Assembly: GCA_016842065.1 (NCBI GenBank) | Contig: JAEPDS010000005.1 | Location: 88,081 to 152,080, forward strand | Direction of reading: 5' to 3' | Length of the DNA: 64,000 nt | Origin: Candidatus Thiodiazotropha sp. 'RUGA' | GTDB taxonomy: Bacteria; Pseudomonadota; Gammaproteobacteria; Chromatiales; Chromatiaceae | Shown here: in pieces, positions 1 to 9,391 of the stretch | Position numbering within the stretch: the first letter of the stretch is position 1 | How the letters are laid out: every line of letters starts with the position of its first letter | Notes under the pieces: model-generated | The model's input: the letters and a program-made list of their open reading frames with translations, nothing else | Told to the model about the DNA's origin: nothing | Database searches by the model: none | Position numbers and translations under genes: made by a program

Positions 1-67
1 CGAGATTCAGTACCTGGCTGACTTCTGCCTGAAAATCCAGGGTTTCTTTTTGGGCTTCAACGGTCAT
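1..67 (-). CDS. htpG: Chaperone HtpG (Hsp90), N-terminal fragment cut by the window edge
   Basis: Only the first 22 codons lie in the window. They begin MTVEAQKETLDF and continue FQAEVSQVLNL, the characteristic start of bacterial HtpG (the E. coli family pattern is an ETxxFQxEVxQLLxL stretch). HtpG is a cytosolic ATP-dependent Hsp90 chaperone. The call is strengthened by a good sigma-32 type promoter about 110 bp upstream on the same strand (179-208), since htpG is a classic heat-shock gene. The rest of the gene is outside the window, so no ATPase motifs can be checked. Confidence 0.75.
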   Translation of the reverse strand, partial: MTVEAQKETLDFQAEVSQVLNL

Positions 68-178
68 ATTTGAGAACGGCCTCTGTTATCAAGGTAGATA
101 CAAAATTTCCTGTAAAGCGGTCTGATTCGCAACGGGCATCAACGCCCTGCAGCGCTTGCAGGATTATAAATTGGTCTG

Positions 179-208
179 ATAATTGGGATGGCTGGCCTCT
201 TTTTCAAG
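179..208 (-). promoter_or_regulatory. Sigma-32 (heat-shock) type promoter for htpG
   Basis: Read on the minus strand, CTTGAAA (plus 202-208) is followed after exactly 14 nt by CCCAATTAT (plus 179-187). The known RpoH pattern is CTTGAA, N13-17, CCCATnT. The element points at htpG and would give a leader of roughly 105 nt. It overlaps a hairpin just after the stop codon of the upstream beta-barrel gene, so the two genes share this short spacer. This is sequence resemblance plus gene context; no transcript data are available. Confidence 0.7.
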
Positions 209-213
209 GCCAG
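192..213 (-). terminator. Hairpin downstream of the beta-barrel gene
   Basis: CTGGCC at 192-197 pairs with GGCCAG at 208-213. An alternative pairing is GCCTCT at 195-200 with AGAGGC at 212-217. It follows the stop codon of the beta-barrel gene by 13 nt on the minus strand. There is no clear U-run, so it is a weak terminator candidate. It overlaps the htpG promoter. Confidence 0.35.
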
Positions 214-226
214 AGGCTCAATTGAT

Positions 227-1687
227 TTAAAAACTAGCCATGAATCCGATATTTACGCGATTCTCTTCATAGGTATTCAACTCGGTATCCCCATCCCGTT
301 CGAGATGGCTGTAACCGACTGACACCCTGGCATCCTGACCGAGCAGATAGCCGAGACCCAACGAGGCGGTCCACTCGTCGTAGTTGCTCAGTTCCTGCTC
401 ATGATCCGACCAGAGTATGCGGGCCACTCCGGTAATCTTGCGGCTGATCAGTCGACTGAATGAGATGGCAGCCGTACTATCCTCGGTATCCTGAGTATCG
501 ACCACATAATCACGTTTGATGTACCCACCCCTCACTTCAAAGCGGGTACGTTGGGCGCTGAACAGATAGGAGGCATCGACACGATCGACTTCGTAATACT
601 CCGCACTCAGAGTGGAGACACCGGTAACCCGTACCGGCGGCGGATTGTCCAGCACCGCATCCCGCACCACATTGCCAAAGGCATCCTGGCGCTGGAACAG
701 TGAGGTATGGGTCGCTTCATCGCGGGCACTGATGTAATCCCGTTTATAGGTAGCACGCCAGACCGATCTACTGGCCTCATGCTCAAAATCCACGTAGTAA
801 TCATCACCAAATGCCCGCTCACCGCCGCCAATGGCAAAACGGGTACGGCTGGTTGGGGTGAATACAAGCCCCACCGACCAGATTTCACCATCCACATCTT
901 CACCGATGACCAGGTCGTAATCTTCATGACCTGCGGCAAAGGCCACCGCCCAGCGACGGGTGATCTGTTGCAGAAACTCGCCGCGGAAGATCGAGATCTT
1001 GTTGTCCTCGGCGGTACCGGAAAAGTCTTCCCTGGTATGGCTGGCAGAGAGTTCCCAGGCCTGGGCCGTCGAATAGGTTCCGCTACCGAGAATCAGATTG
1101 TACTTCTGTGAGGTACTGTCAACCTCTGTATCCTCTTCGTAGTCGACCTTATCAGTCGAGTATCGTGCCTCCAGGACGCTGATATTGCCGAACCGGGTCG
1201 TATAATAGGGACTGGCCCCCATGGTGTAGTAGTCCAGGTTCTCGGTTGGACCGGTCAGGCCGTCCGGGCTGTTGCGGCTGTTGGCAATGCGGGTCTGGTC
1301 GGCGGTTGCCCAGAGATCAAGATAGAGATGGTTCTCCATCAGCTCCGCATCTGCGTTGGCACGCAGCTGATGCACGGTTTCGTTATCCCGGGTCTCCTCT
1401 TTGTAGTAGCGGTATTCAGGGGAGTAGTTGAAATCAAGATTGGTTCTGGCGCCCTCCCGCAGAATGGAGATGCCGGGCTTTACACGGGTGACGTACTCCG
1501 TCTCCTTGTCGTCATTGGTCAGCAGTGCATTGTCCGTGTAGATCTCGTCCAGTGTGATCGACGGGGAGACAATCCACTCCCCCGATTGAGCCGCCAGAGG
1601 CAGTGACAGGATACTCAACATGCCCAGCATGCGTATCGCCAGTTTTCGGTCGTGCCAGTGATATTTTACACAAGACATCCTATCCAC
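227..1687 (-). CDS. Outer-membrane beta-barrel protein, resembling the PEP-CTERM-system-associated (TIGR03016-like) family
   Basis: This 486-residue protein has an N-terminal hydrophobic segment (about residues 19-36, ending LPLAAQSG) consistent with a secretion signal. Its mature body alternates aromatic and polar residues in repeated strands such as LDFNYSPEYRYYKEE, and it ends in phenylalanine (ASF), the usual C-terminal signature of barrels inserted by BAM. The SPSITLDEIYTDNALLT start and overall length resemble the outer-membrane proteins found with PEP-CTERM/exosortase clusters. No exosortase or polysaccharide genes lie near it, so the role is unknown; an exopolysaccharide-export or surface role is only inference. 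The start could be an internal Met (residue 4 or 20). Confidence 0.6.
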   Translation of the reverse strand: MDRMSCVKYHWHDRKLAIRMLGMLSILSLPLAAQSGEWIVSPSITLDEIYTDNALLTNDDKETEYVTRVKPGISILREGARTNLDFNYSPEYRYYKEETRDNETVHQLRANADAELMENHLYLDLWATADQTRIANSRNSPDGLTGPTENLDYYTMGASPYYTTRFGNISVLEARYSTDKVDYEEDTEVDSTSQKYNLILGSGTYSTAQAWELSASHTREDFSGTAEDNKISIFRGEFLQQITRRWAVAFAAGHEDYDLVIGEDVDGEIWSVGLVFTPTSRTRFAIGGGERAFGDDYYVDFEHEASRSVWRATYKRDYISARDEATHTSLFQRQDAFGNVVRDAVLDNPPPVRVTGVSTLSAEYYEVDRVDASYLFSAQRTRFEVRGGYIKRDYVVDTQDTEDSTAAISFSRLISRKITGVARILWSDHEQELSNYDEWTASLGLGYLLGQDARVSVGYSHLERDGDTELNTYEENRVNIGFMASF

Positions 1688-1716
1688 CCCGTTTGATTCG
1701 GTCTTAATTGAGTCAT

Positions 1717-1745
1717 GTTGTATCTTTCATCCATGTTTGCGTCAA
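1717..1745 (-). promoter_or_regulatory. Sigma-70-like promoter for the beta-barrel gene
   Basis: On the minus strand, TTGACG (plus 1740-1745) and TACAAC (plus 1717-1722) are separated by exactly 17 nt, about 30 nt upstream of the start codon. The -35 matches 5/6 and the -10 matches 4/6 of the consensus. The remaining spacer (1746-2069) shows nothing else I can interpret. Confidence 0.5.
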
Positions 1746-2066
1746 CAGCGACGATCCTGACTGATCCCGTGAGACGGAGGCCCCGTTTTGGGAAAACCTC
1801 TGTGAGAACAATAATGGGGCAGGCATTCTACCACGCTTTGTCGTGCTTGAAGTTATCGACTGCACAAATCGTCAGCCGGAGTCTCACCTGGATGGAGGCA
1901 TGGCCGGTTAGCACGAACCCAATCGGTCTCACGAAACCTGGCAGCAATCTTCCTACAATCACACGGACATAACCAGGCAATATGTCACCATCCGAGCTTC
2001 AACTGACTATGTCAGATATGGTTGAATAGCAGCTATCCCAGCAACCAAACCCTATGAAGTACATAA

Positions 2067-3704
<1,638 letters not shown>

Positions 3705-3769
3705 AACCCTGGACAATTCCAACAACGATTACTATAAGTTTGCCAGAGAAAATAATAATGACCGTTTTC

Positions 3770-3791
3770 ACCTGAATCCATGGATTCAGGT
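3770..3791. promoter_or_regulatory. 22-bp perfect palindrome between pgm and the DUF2934 gene
   Basis: The core CCTGAATCCATGGATTCAGG (3771-3790) is self-complementary, and the symmetry extends one base on each side with no loop. It lies 65 nt after pgm and 45 nt before the DUF2934 start. A loop-free perfect palindrome of this length suggests a dimeric repressor/activator site. A terminator is less likely because only TTTC follows it. Confidence 0.45.
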
Positions 3792-3836
3792 TTCAACATT
3801 GATACCAATATTTAACGACACTTTAGAGGGCATAGC

Positions 3837-4136
3837 GTGAACAAGAAGCAGGAAAAAGAGAACGAAAAAAAGGTTTCAAAAAAGAAAACCGTGAAGAAAA
3901 AGGTGGCCAAACCGAAAGTCGCCAAGAAGAAGACAGTCAAGAAGAAAGTCACTAAAAAACGGGTGGCGAAAAAAAGCACTGCGAGAAAAGGGTTAATCAG
4001 TCCACGGGAGCGTTACGAGATGATCGCCACGATGGCCTACTATCGAGCTGAGTCACGTAACTTTAAACCTGGCTACGATGTACAGGACTGGCTCGATTGC
4101 GAAGCGATCATCGATGACATGCTGAGCAAAAGCTGA
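3837..4136 (+). CDS. Lysine-rich protein with C-terminal DUF2934-like domain
   Basis: The gene starts at GTG (3837) with AGAGGG six nt upstream. The 99-residue product has two parts. Residues 1-50 are almost entirely Lys plus Val/Ala/Thr, in repeats such as KKKTVKKKVAKPKVAKKKTV, much like bacterial histone-H1-like tails. Residues 53-99 (SPRERYEMIATMAYYRAE...DVQDWLDCEAIIDDML) match the short helical DUF2934 pattern, in which an RxxxIaxxAY segment is followed by a DWxxAE segment. The charge suggests binding to DNA, RNA or another polyanion; that is inference. The tail is far more AAG/AAA-rich than neighbouring genes, as its composition requires. Confidence 0.75.
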   Translation: MNKKQEKENEKKVSKKKTVKKKVAKPKVAKKKTVKKKVTKKRVAKKSTARKGLISPRERYEMIATMAYYRAESRNFKPGYDVQDWLDCEAIIDDMLSKS

Positions 4137-4244
4137 TTCCAATCAACCCGGCTTGCAGGCAAGCCCTGGTCTTTTAACAGAGAGCAGGGCTTGCATAAAC
4201 CTGATCAAAATGAAGTTACGGTGCAGAGCAGTCAGCTTGTGCTA

Positions 4245-4529
4245 GGGCCTGTTAACACGAATCCAATACACCCTGTTGTGCCTGAAAAAGTGCCAATCAA
4301 GGCGCAAGGATCGTAGTTTGGTTGTTCCAAATGAGTGACGAGCAACGGTTCGTGGCGCTTTTTCAGGCGCAACCCATGCATATTGATGGTAAAAGAGAGG
4401 GCTGGGTCTGTTTTTGCGCCCAGCGGCGTTATCATTCGCTCATGTAGAATGACTACACGACGCTCATTCTGCCTTGCTGGACACAAAAACAGACCCAGCA
4501 GGGCGTATTGGATTAATGTTAACAGGCCC
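4245..4529. repeat. Nested inverted-repeat element (MITE/REP-like), about 285 bp
   Basis: The ends form 34-nt inverted repeats matching at 30 of 34 positions (4245-4278 with 4496-4529), starting GGGCCTGTTAACA. Inside are two further stem-loops. One pairs TTGTGCCTGAAAAAGTGCCA (4276-4295) with its near complement at 4353-4372. The other pairs 4401-4424, starting GCTGGGTCTGTTTTTG, with 4476-4499. The stretch has no credible protein. It fills the gap between the DUF2934 gene and a DMT transporter. Flanking and solo copies of the end sequence occur at 4532-4549, 18648-18661 and 62905-62924. It looks like a non-autonomous mobile or structured-RNA element; the mobilising enzyme is not in the window. 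Confidence 0.7.
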
Positions 4530-4543
4530 GAGGGCCTGTTAAC
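4518..4543. terminator. 26-nt hairpin formed by abutting element ends
   Basis: GTTAACAGGCCC (4518-4529), the two bases GA, and GGGCCTGTTAAC (4532-4543) form a perfect 12-bp stem. It lies 26 nt beyond the stop of the minus-strand DMT transporter. It would fold strongly in that transcript's 3' end, so it may serve as terminator or RNA stabiliser. No U-run follows in either direction. Confidence 0.45.
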
Positions 4544-4569
4544 ACGAATGTCTTGTAATAGATTCAGGA

Positions 4570-5481
4570 TCACCGCGAACTGCGGGCTGATAGTGTGGCC
4601 AGCAACCGCTGGTGAAGCCAGATTATCAACCCGGCCCCGACGATCAGTACGGAACCGACATAAAACGGCCATCCCAACAGATCATCAAAAAAGATCACGC
4701 TGACCAGAGCCGCAGCGACAATCTGTGCATTCAGGTAGGGGGAGAGCAGTGACGCCGAAGCCATATGGAATGCCTTTACCAGTAAGAAGTGCCCGCTGGC
4801 ACCCAACACACCGGTAACCACCAGATAGAGCCACTGGATTGGGGAGGGCTGCTGCCACCAGATTGGCAGTAACAGAGTCAGAATCACTGCACCGGCAAAG
4901 GTGGTGTGAAACAGGGTCGTCTGCTCACTGTCATGTCCTTTCAGGGCCCTGGTCAATACAAAATAGAAGGCGAGACAGACGGCTGCCAGACAGGCAAGCA
5001 ACAACGCCGGATCGGGGTCACGAAACCCGGGCCTGACGATGAACAGCACTCCGATAAAACCGATCCCTACTGCAGACCATTCGGTAGCGCCAACCTTCTC
5101 TTTGAGAAACCAGCCGGCCAACAGAGTCACCAGTACCGGAGCAAAAAAGACGATTGAGGTGGCATCCGCCAGGGATATGGTCTGAATGGCGCTATACAGA
5201 CTCAGCGTAACCCCCATCAGACAGATCGCCCTGATCAGTTGTATCCCCGGTCTGTTGGCCCGGACAAAAGCAAATCCGCTCTGCCAGGAGAACAGGATAG
5301 CGACAATCAGAGTATGAAAAAAATAGCGCGCCCAGACCACCTCAGGCATTGGTAGATCGCGCATCAACCACTTGCCCAGGCCATCCATGATGGCCAACAG
5401 GAAACAGGCGAGTATCGTACTGATGATTCCCAAGAATAGATGCTGCACCTTCTCTTCGGTTGGTGGAACAGTTTGGGACAT
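4570..5481 (-). CDS. DMT-superfamily transporter (EamA/RhtA type)
   Basis: This 303-residue inner-membrane protein has about ten hydrophobic helices arranged as two EamA halves (approximately residues 16-150 and 158-290). Typical segments are FLGIISTILACFLLAIMDG at the start and the GxxGFIGVLFIVRPG motif at the end of the first half, which is diagnostic of EamA domains. Family members export amino acids, metabolites or other small solutes; the substrate cannot be read from sequence. The gene stands alone. Its 3' end borders the nested inverted-repeat element and its 5' side borders a second repeat element. Confidence 0.88.
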   Translation of the reverse strand: MSQTVPPTEEKVQHLFLGIISTILACFLLAIMDGLGKWLMRDLPMPEVVWARYFFHTLIVAILFSWQSGFAFVRANRPGIQLIRAICLMGVTLSLYSAIQTISLADATSIVFFAPVLVTLLAGWFLKEKVGATEWSAVGIGFIGVLFIVRPGFRDPDPALLLACLAAVCLAFYFVLTRALKGHDSEQTTLFHTTFAGAVILTLLLPIWWQQPSPIQWLYLVVTGVLGASGHFLLVKAFHMASASLLSPYLNAQIVAAALVSVIFFDDLLGWPFYVGSVLIVGAGLIIWLHQRLLATLSARSSR

Positions 5482-5582
5482 GAGGGGAACCTGGGAATCG
5501 CCGTTTCTGGATCAGACGGAATTGTATCCCGCTGTCGAGCTCCTTGTCGCTAGATATATCGGATTAAAGAGGGCTGTAAAAA

Positions 5583-5784
5583 GTCCGCAAATGAACACGA
5601 ATCAACGCAAATCAATTCTGTCCAGCAAGTGTCACTGTAGACAGCTTCACTAAGAAAGGTCATACAGAGTGGCATTGAAACCTGCTCCATACTGTCGTTT
5701 GTAGTCAATCTTACCCAATTTTGCTGCAGGCCTGTGGGATACCAAACGAAATCAATTAGCGTTCATTCGCGTTCATTTGCGGAC
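5583..5784. repeat. MITE-like element with 35-bp inverted ends
   Basis: The left arm 5583-5617 (starting GTCCGCAAATGAACACGAAT) is nearly the reverse complement of the right arm 5750-5784, whose complement reads GTCCGCAAATGAACGCGAAT. The roughly 130 bp between them show no coding potential I can support. A degraded relative with the same CACGAATC-ACGCAAAT core lies at 29404-29494. The element fills most of the gap between the DMT transporter and the copper receptor. Confidence 0.65.
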
Positions 5785-5823
5785 TAAAAACAAAAACAGG
5801 GTGGGGAAACAGCGCCCCACCCT
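5785..5823 (-). terminator. Rho-independent terminator of the copper receptor gene
   Basis: AGGGTGGGG (5798-5806) pairs with CCCCACCCT (5815-5823) around an 8-nt loop. On the minus strand the stem is followed by a T-rich run (complement of CTAAAAACAAAAAC). It lies 23 nt past the stop codon of the receptor gene. Confidence 0.8.
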
Positions 5824-5845
5824 GCTCTTTCCACAGCGGTTCAGA

Positions 5846-7933
5846 TCAGAACCGAACCCCGGCTTTCACCCAAACCTCACGACCCGGCTCATTGACCTGA
5901 ATCGCTTCCGGATTGAATGGGTCCGCATTGGCGCGGTTGACATGGTAGGCATAGCTCTTATCGAGCAGATTATCGATACCGAAACTCACTTCGGCCGCTT
6001 TGGCAATCTCATAACTGCCATACAGGTCGATCACACCCCATCCCGGTGTCTCCTGAACATCCTGGCCACTGCCGTTGTCAAGATCCGCACGGGTCTGTTT
6101 AGCATTCATGCGCACATTGCCACCGAACTCCAGGGCACCCATCGTATACTCCATACCGATTGTGGCTTCCAGAGGTGAGATCTGGGCGATGTTACGGTCA
6201 TCCGTGGTGTTTTCCGCTCGAACGTAGGCGAGACTGGCGGTGGTGGTCAGAGAATCCATGATCTGGTAGCCACCCTCCCATTCAATGCCATAGAACTCAG
6301 CGTCCACATTGCGATAGATGTTGGCAGTACCGTTGGCCACCAGAATGCCATCCTGACCACGCGCCTTATCGCGCAGGATGTAGTCGCTTACATCGTTGTA
6401 GAAGACCGAAACATCCGTATCCCAGGCGCCGCCCTGCCAGCGCAGACCGGCTTCCAGCTGATGATGTTTCTCAGGTTCGAGTTCCGGGTTACCCACCCAG
6501 CTCATGTCCATCATGGTCATCATGTTGCGTGAAAAGCTTGCCAGATAACGCTCCGTTGCATCCGCGGTCCGAACACTGCGGCTGAGGCCGGTGTAGAAGG
6601 TGCCGTCACCGATCTCCCGCTCATACTGCACAAATCCACCAACATTGTTCTCCGTGGTCTCGTCGGAAGTGTCGGCGTAGTAAGCCGCGTAGAGGTTGTT
6701 AGGCGTTGGGCTTGGACCCAGGTCGGGTTTCTCATCACCCCGGGAGATAGAGGCATCGACCCGATCGTATCGCAGTCCGGCTTTGAGCCGATCCAGACTG
6801 CCAATCGGTTGGGAGACTTCCATGAAGATACCGGTCTGCTCCAACTCAGCGCCAGGCCACATGATCGACTGCAGGGTGGTCGGCTCCATATTCGCCATGC
6901 CGGAGAAACGATCCGCATCCCGTTCATTGTTTTGAATATCGAAACCGACGGTCAGGGTGGTCTCACCCAGCATCAGGTCCGCCAGCAGACGACCACCTTT
7001 GGTATCGGAGGTTGTCGGTACACTCATACGCATCGGAGCGGTCAGCTCCCGCAGTGAGTAGTTGTCCATGAGATGATCGACTTCACTTGAATAGATCTCA
7101 GCCTTGATCGCTGAAAACGGCCCAACGGCGTCGTTCTGCTCATACTTGAGTCTGATGTTATCCGCATCGCTCATCGGTGAATCCATACCGGCACCAGCAT
7201 ACAGTGCATCATCTTCGCGGGTCGCTTCCAGATTCAGCTGCAGGATCTTATTGCTGTCCGGGGTATAACCAAGAATCAGGTTGCCGGACTGTTTGGTGAA
7301 CGCAGAACGCACCTCATTACCATCACCATCCTCGTAGTTGTCTGCATCCTTATAGCCAATCACACCGCGGGCAAAACCCAGCTCCGTACCGGCCGCCACA
7401 TCAACCGAGGCCTCTTTGGTCTGGGAATTACTCTTATAGCCGACTTCGGCGCTGCCCAGATAGGGTTTACCCTCTTCAAACTGCGGTGCGTTGCGTTCGA
7501 ACAGCACGGTGCCGCCACTGCCGCCACCACCATAAATAACCGTCTGCGATCCCTTGATCACGGTGACACTGTCGTAGCTCTCCATGGCTGAATAGGCGGT
7601 GGGCGGATCCATGCGGTTTGGACAGCCACCATGGATGTAGGCGCCATCCATGATGATGTTGAGACGATTCTGACTCTGACCGCGAATAATCGGATCGATA
7701 CCCTGACCACCCATACGGATACCGGATACCCCGTTAATGTCCCGGAGGAAATCCGCTGCATCGCCGGGAATACCGCTTGAAGCCCCATCCATTGGTGCTG
7801 TGGTTACTGCTGGACTGGTTCCACCTTCTGCCTCAACCACCACATCCTGCAGATCTTCCGTATGGTCGTCTGCAACGACTGCCTGAGCGGTCAATATGGA
7901 ACTGATTGCCAATGATAGGGCCGTAAAACGCAT
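5846..7933 (-). CDS. oprC: TonB-dependent copper receptor, OprC family
   Basis: This is a 695-residue outer-membrane receptor with a signal peptide (residues 1-21, ending AVVA), a plug domain (about 30-150) and a C-terminal barrel ending in KAGVRF. The family fingerprint HGGCPNRMDPPTAY is present at residues 101-114. Pseudomonas OprC binds copper through a CxxxM plus HxM set, and both elements are visible here: Cys104/Met108, and His287-Leu-Met289 in the barrel. A Met-rich loop (SRNMMTMMDMSW) may be an additional copper-binding feature. A GTG-free ATG start is preceded by AGAGGTG. The neighbouring operon (8162-12958) encodes a full TonB energising complex on the same strand, the obvious partner. 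A tandem repeat upstream (8056-8091) may control it. Confidence 0.92.
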   Translation of the reverse strand: MRFTALSLAISSILTAQAVVADDHTEDLQDVVVEAEGGTSPAVTTAPMDGASSGIPGDAADFLRDINGVSGIRMGGQGIDPIIRGQSQNRLNIIMDGAYIHGGCPNRMDPPTAYSAMESYDSVTVIKGSQTVIYGGGGSGGTVLFERNAPQFEEGKPYLGSAEVGYKSNSQTKEASVDVAAGTELGFARGVIGYKDADNYEDGDGNEVRSAFTKQSGNLILGYTPDSNKILQLNLEATREDDALYAGAGMDSPMSDADNIRLKYEQNDAVGPFSAIKAEIYSSEVDHLMDNYSLRELTAPMRMSVPTTSDTKGGRLLADLMLGETTLTVGFDIQNNERDADRFSGMANMEPTTLQSIMWPGAELEQTGIFMEVSQPIGSLDRLKAGLRYDRVDASISRGDEKPDLGPSPTPNNLYAAYYADTSDETTENNVGGFVQYEREIGDGTFYTGLSRSVRTADATERYLASFSRNMMTMMDMSWVGNPELEPEKHHQLEAGLRWQGGAWDTDVSVFYNDVSDYILRDKARGQDGILVANGTANIYRNVDAEFYGIEWEGGYQIMDSLTTTASLAYVRAENTTDDRNIAQISPLEATIGMEYTMGALEFGGNVRMNAKQTRADLDNGSGQDVQETPGWGVIDLYGSYEIAKAAEVSFGIDNLLDKSYAYHVNRANADPFNPEAIQVNEPGREVWVKAGVRF

Positions 7934-8055
7934 CGATTCACCTCTATTATTTAATTCTTGGAAACGGTGTTAAAGAGCAGTTTTCGAGCCAAAATTTTAA
8001 GCCATTGATATCTAATGAATAGCTCCATTTATAAGTGAATCAGCAGAATCTGTAG

Positions 8056-8091
8056 TGCGGCATATCACACACTTATGCGGTATATCACACA
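8056..8091. promoter_or_regulatory. Two tandem 16-bp sites upstream of the copper receptor
   Basis: TGCGGCATATCACACA (8056-8071) recurs as TGCGGTATATCACACA (8076-8091). The copies differ at one base and have a 20-bp period, about two helical turns. They lie some 120-160 bp upstream of the receptor start in the spacer after the TPR gene. They look like same-face binding sites for a regulator, possibly a metal- or redox-responsive one. I recognise no known operator; the TGTGA half-site seen on the minus strand resembles CRP-type boxes only loosely. Confidence 0.5.
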
Positions 8092-8161
8092 GTCGAATGC
8101 CATACGCGCGCTCAAAGCCCGCTGGGGCATCCGCTTGACAGGATAGTAATCAGAGGGCCCG

Positions 8162-9391
8162 CTAGGGCGTGGCAAGATAGTCGATCCAGCGCTCAACAAG
8201 CTCGGTCTGTTGGGGCTTGTCAGCCAGTTTCAATGCGGATTTGAATGCCGCGAGTGCAGCGCTTGAGTCAGCCAGTCGATGCTGGGTGCTACCCAATAAC
8301 AGCCAGTCTTCGAAAGCCGGTTTGCGGGTCAGTTTGATGCCCAGTTCCAGTTGTTGCCGAGCCTCCTGCCACTGCTCCTGCTCCATCAGTAGACGCCCCA
8401 TTCTGAGTTGTGGCTTGCCTGACTTATCGATCTCCGCCAACTGTTTCAGCACTTTGATCCCCTGCTCCGGCTCTCTTGCCAGTAACCAGGCATCAACCAA
8501 CAGAGACAGGGACTCTTTACGCAGCCTGATATCGCCTCGCTCCATACCATCGCTCAGCAGTTCCGCCGCATCCAGAGGATTGTTGAGTTGCAGATAGAGT
8601 TTGGCCAGCCGAATCAGTCTGCTCTCATCGACCAGCTTTCGGGAAGCCGCCAGCGCAAGCACCGCTACCGCTTTCTGCTCTCGGCCCAGCTGCAGCAGAA
8701 CATCGGACAGCTGCTGCCAATATTGGGCTTTGGCCGGGTATCTGTTTACCAGAATCTGCAGTATGGGTACGCTCTGTTTGTATTGCCTGGTCTCGAAATA
8801 GAGCCCCACCAACATCTGATACCAGGACTCCTGAGGGGAGTCGGACTGCTTGATCGCCAGTTTCAGGGCAGAGATCGCCTTGCTGTACTTTTTCAGTGCA
8901 TAGTAATAACTGGCCAGTAACACCCGCGCCTGTGGAGTGGGCTTTTCGGTCTGTTCAAACCAGCTCTGCAGTTGTGCAAGCCCTGCTTTATAGCGCTCTT
9001 CCTGATACATCAGTTGCGCCAGGGTGTAGCGTAAATTCAGGCTGACCCCGGCTGGCAATGCCCCCGATTCCACCGCAAACAGAAAATGATCGATGGCAGA
9101 GGGATAGTCCTTCAGGCCGATACTCAGATAGCCATAAGCCTGACGGGTCAGTGCCGTCTCATCCGGGTTCTGCTTGACCCGCTCCAGTAGCGCATCCAGT
9201 TCAATACGGGCACGTTGATACTTTTCATTGCGTATCAGTACATCGATCATGAACAGATAGTCATAGGTGTAGCGCTTCGCATCCGCTGCGTCCTTGGGCA
9301 GCTCGTCTGCCGCAAGCAGGGGTGTGCACAGCAGCAGACTCAGGCTGACCCCGAGACACCAACACAGCATGACTTGCTTTACAGATCTCAT
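8162..9391 (-). CDS. Tetratricopeptide-repeat protein of the TonB operon
   Basis: This 409-residue secreted protein has a signal peptide (about 1-27, LSLLLCTPLLAADE) followed by serial TPR-like helical pairs through to the C-terminus, for example AYGYLSIGLKDYPSAIDHFL and LLLGSTQHRLADSSAALAAF. It is the last gene of the DUF3450-TtpC-ExbB-ExbD-TonB-TPR operon; its ATG overlaps the tonB stop (TGATG). In Vibrio and Shewanella TonB2-type operons a periplasmic TPR protein occupies the same position and is thought to assist the complex. Placement in the periplasm follows from the signal peptide; the partner is inferred from context. Confidence 0.85.
   Translation of the reverse strand: MRSVKQVMLCWCLGVSLSLLLCTPLLAADELPKDAADAKRYTYDYLFMIDVLIRNEKYQRARIELDALLERVKQNPDETALTRQAYGYLSIGLKDYPSAIDHFLFAVESGALPAGVSLNLRYTLAQLMYQEERYKAGLAQLQSWFEQTEKPTPQARVLLASYYYALKKYSKAISALKLAIKQSDSPQESWYQMLVGLYFETRQYKQSVPILQILVNRYPAKAQYWQQLSDVLLQLGREQKAVAVLALAASRKLVDESRLIRLAKLYLQLNNPLDAAELLSDGMERGDIRLRKESLSLLVDAWLLAREPEQGIKVLKQLAEIDKSGKPQLRMGRLLMEQEQWQEARQQLELGIKLTRKPAFEDWLLLGSTQHRLADSSAALAAFKSALKLADKPQQTELVERWIDYLATP

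Noticed and set aside
1715-1972. 85-codon plus-strand reading frame in the gap before pgm
   Set aside because: No ribosome site, no recognisable domain, and its composition looks like random spacer; it also covers the promoter of the beta-barrel gene.
4232-4703. Two overlapping frames (minus 4232-4672, plus 4335-4703) across the inverted-repeat element
   Set aside because: They arise because the element is symmetric; neither has protein-like sequence, and both run into the DMT transporter gene.
8056-8091. The two tandem sites as a CRISPR-like array
   Set aside because: Only two short copies with a 4-bp gap, no spacers and no cas genes in the window.
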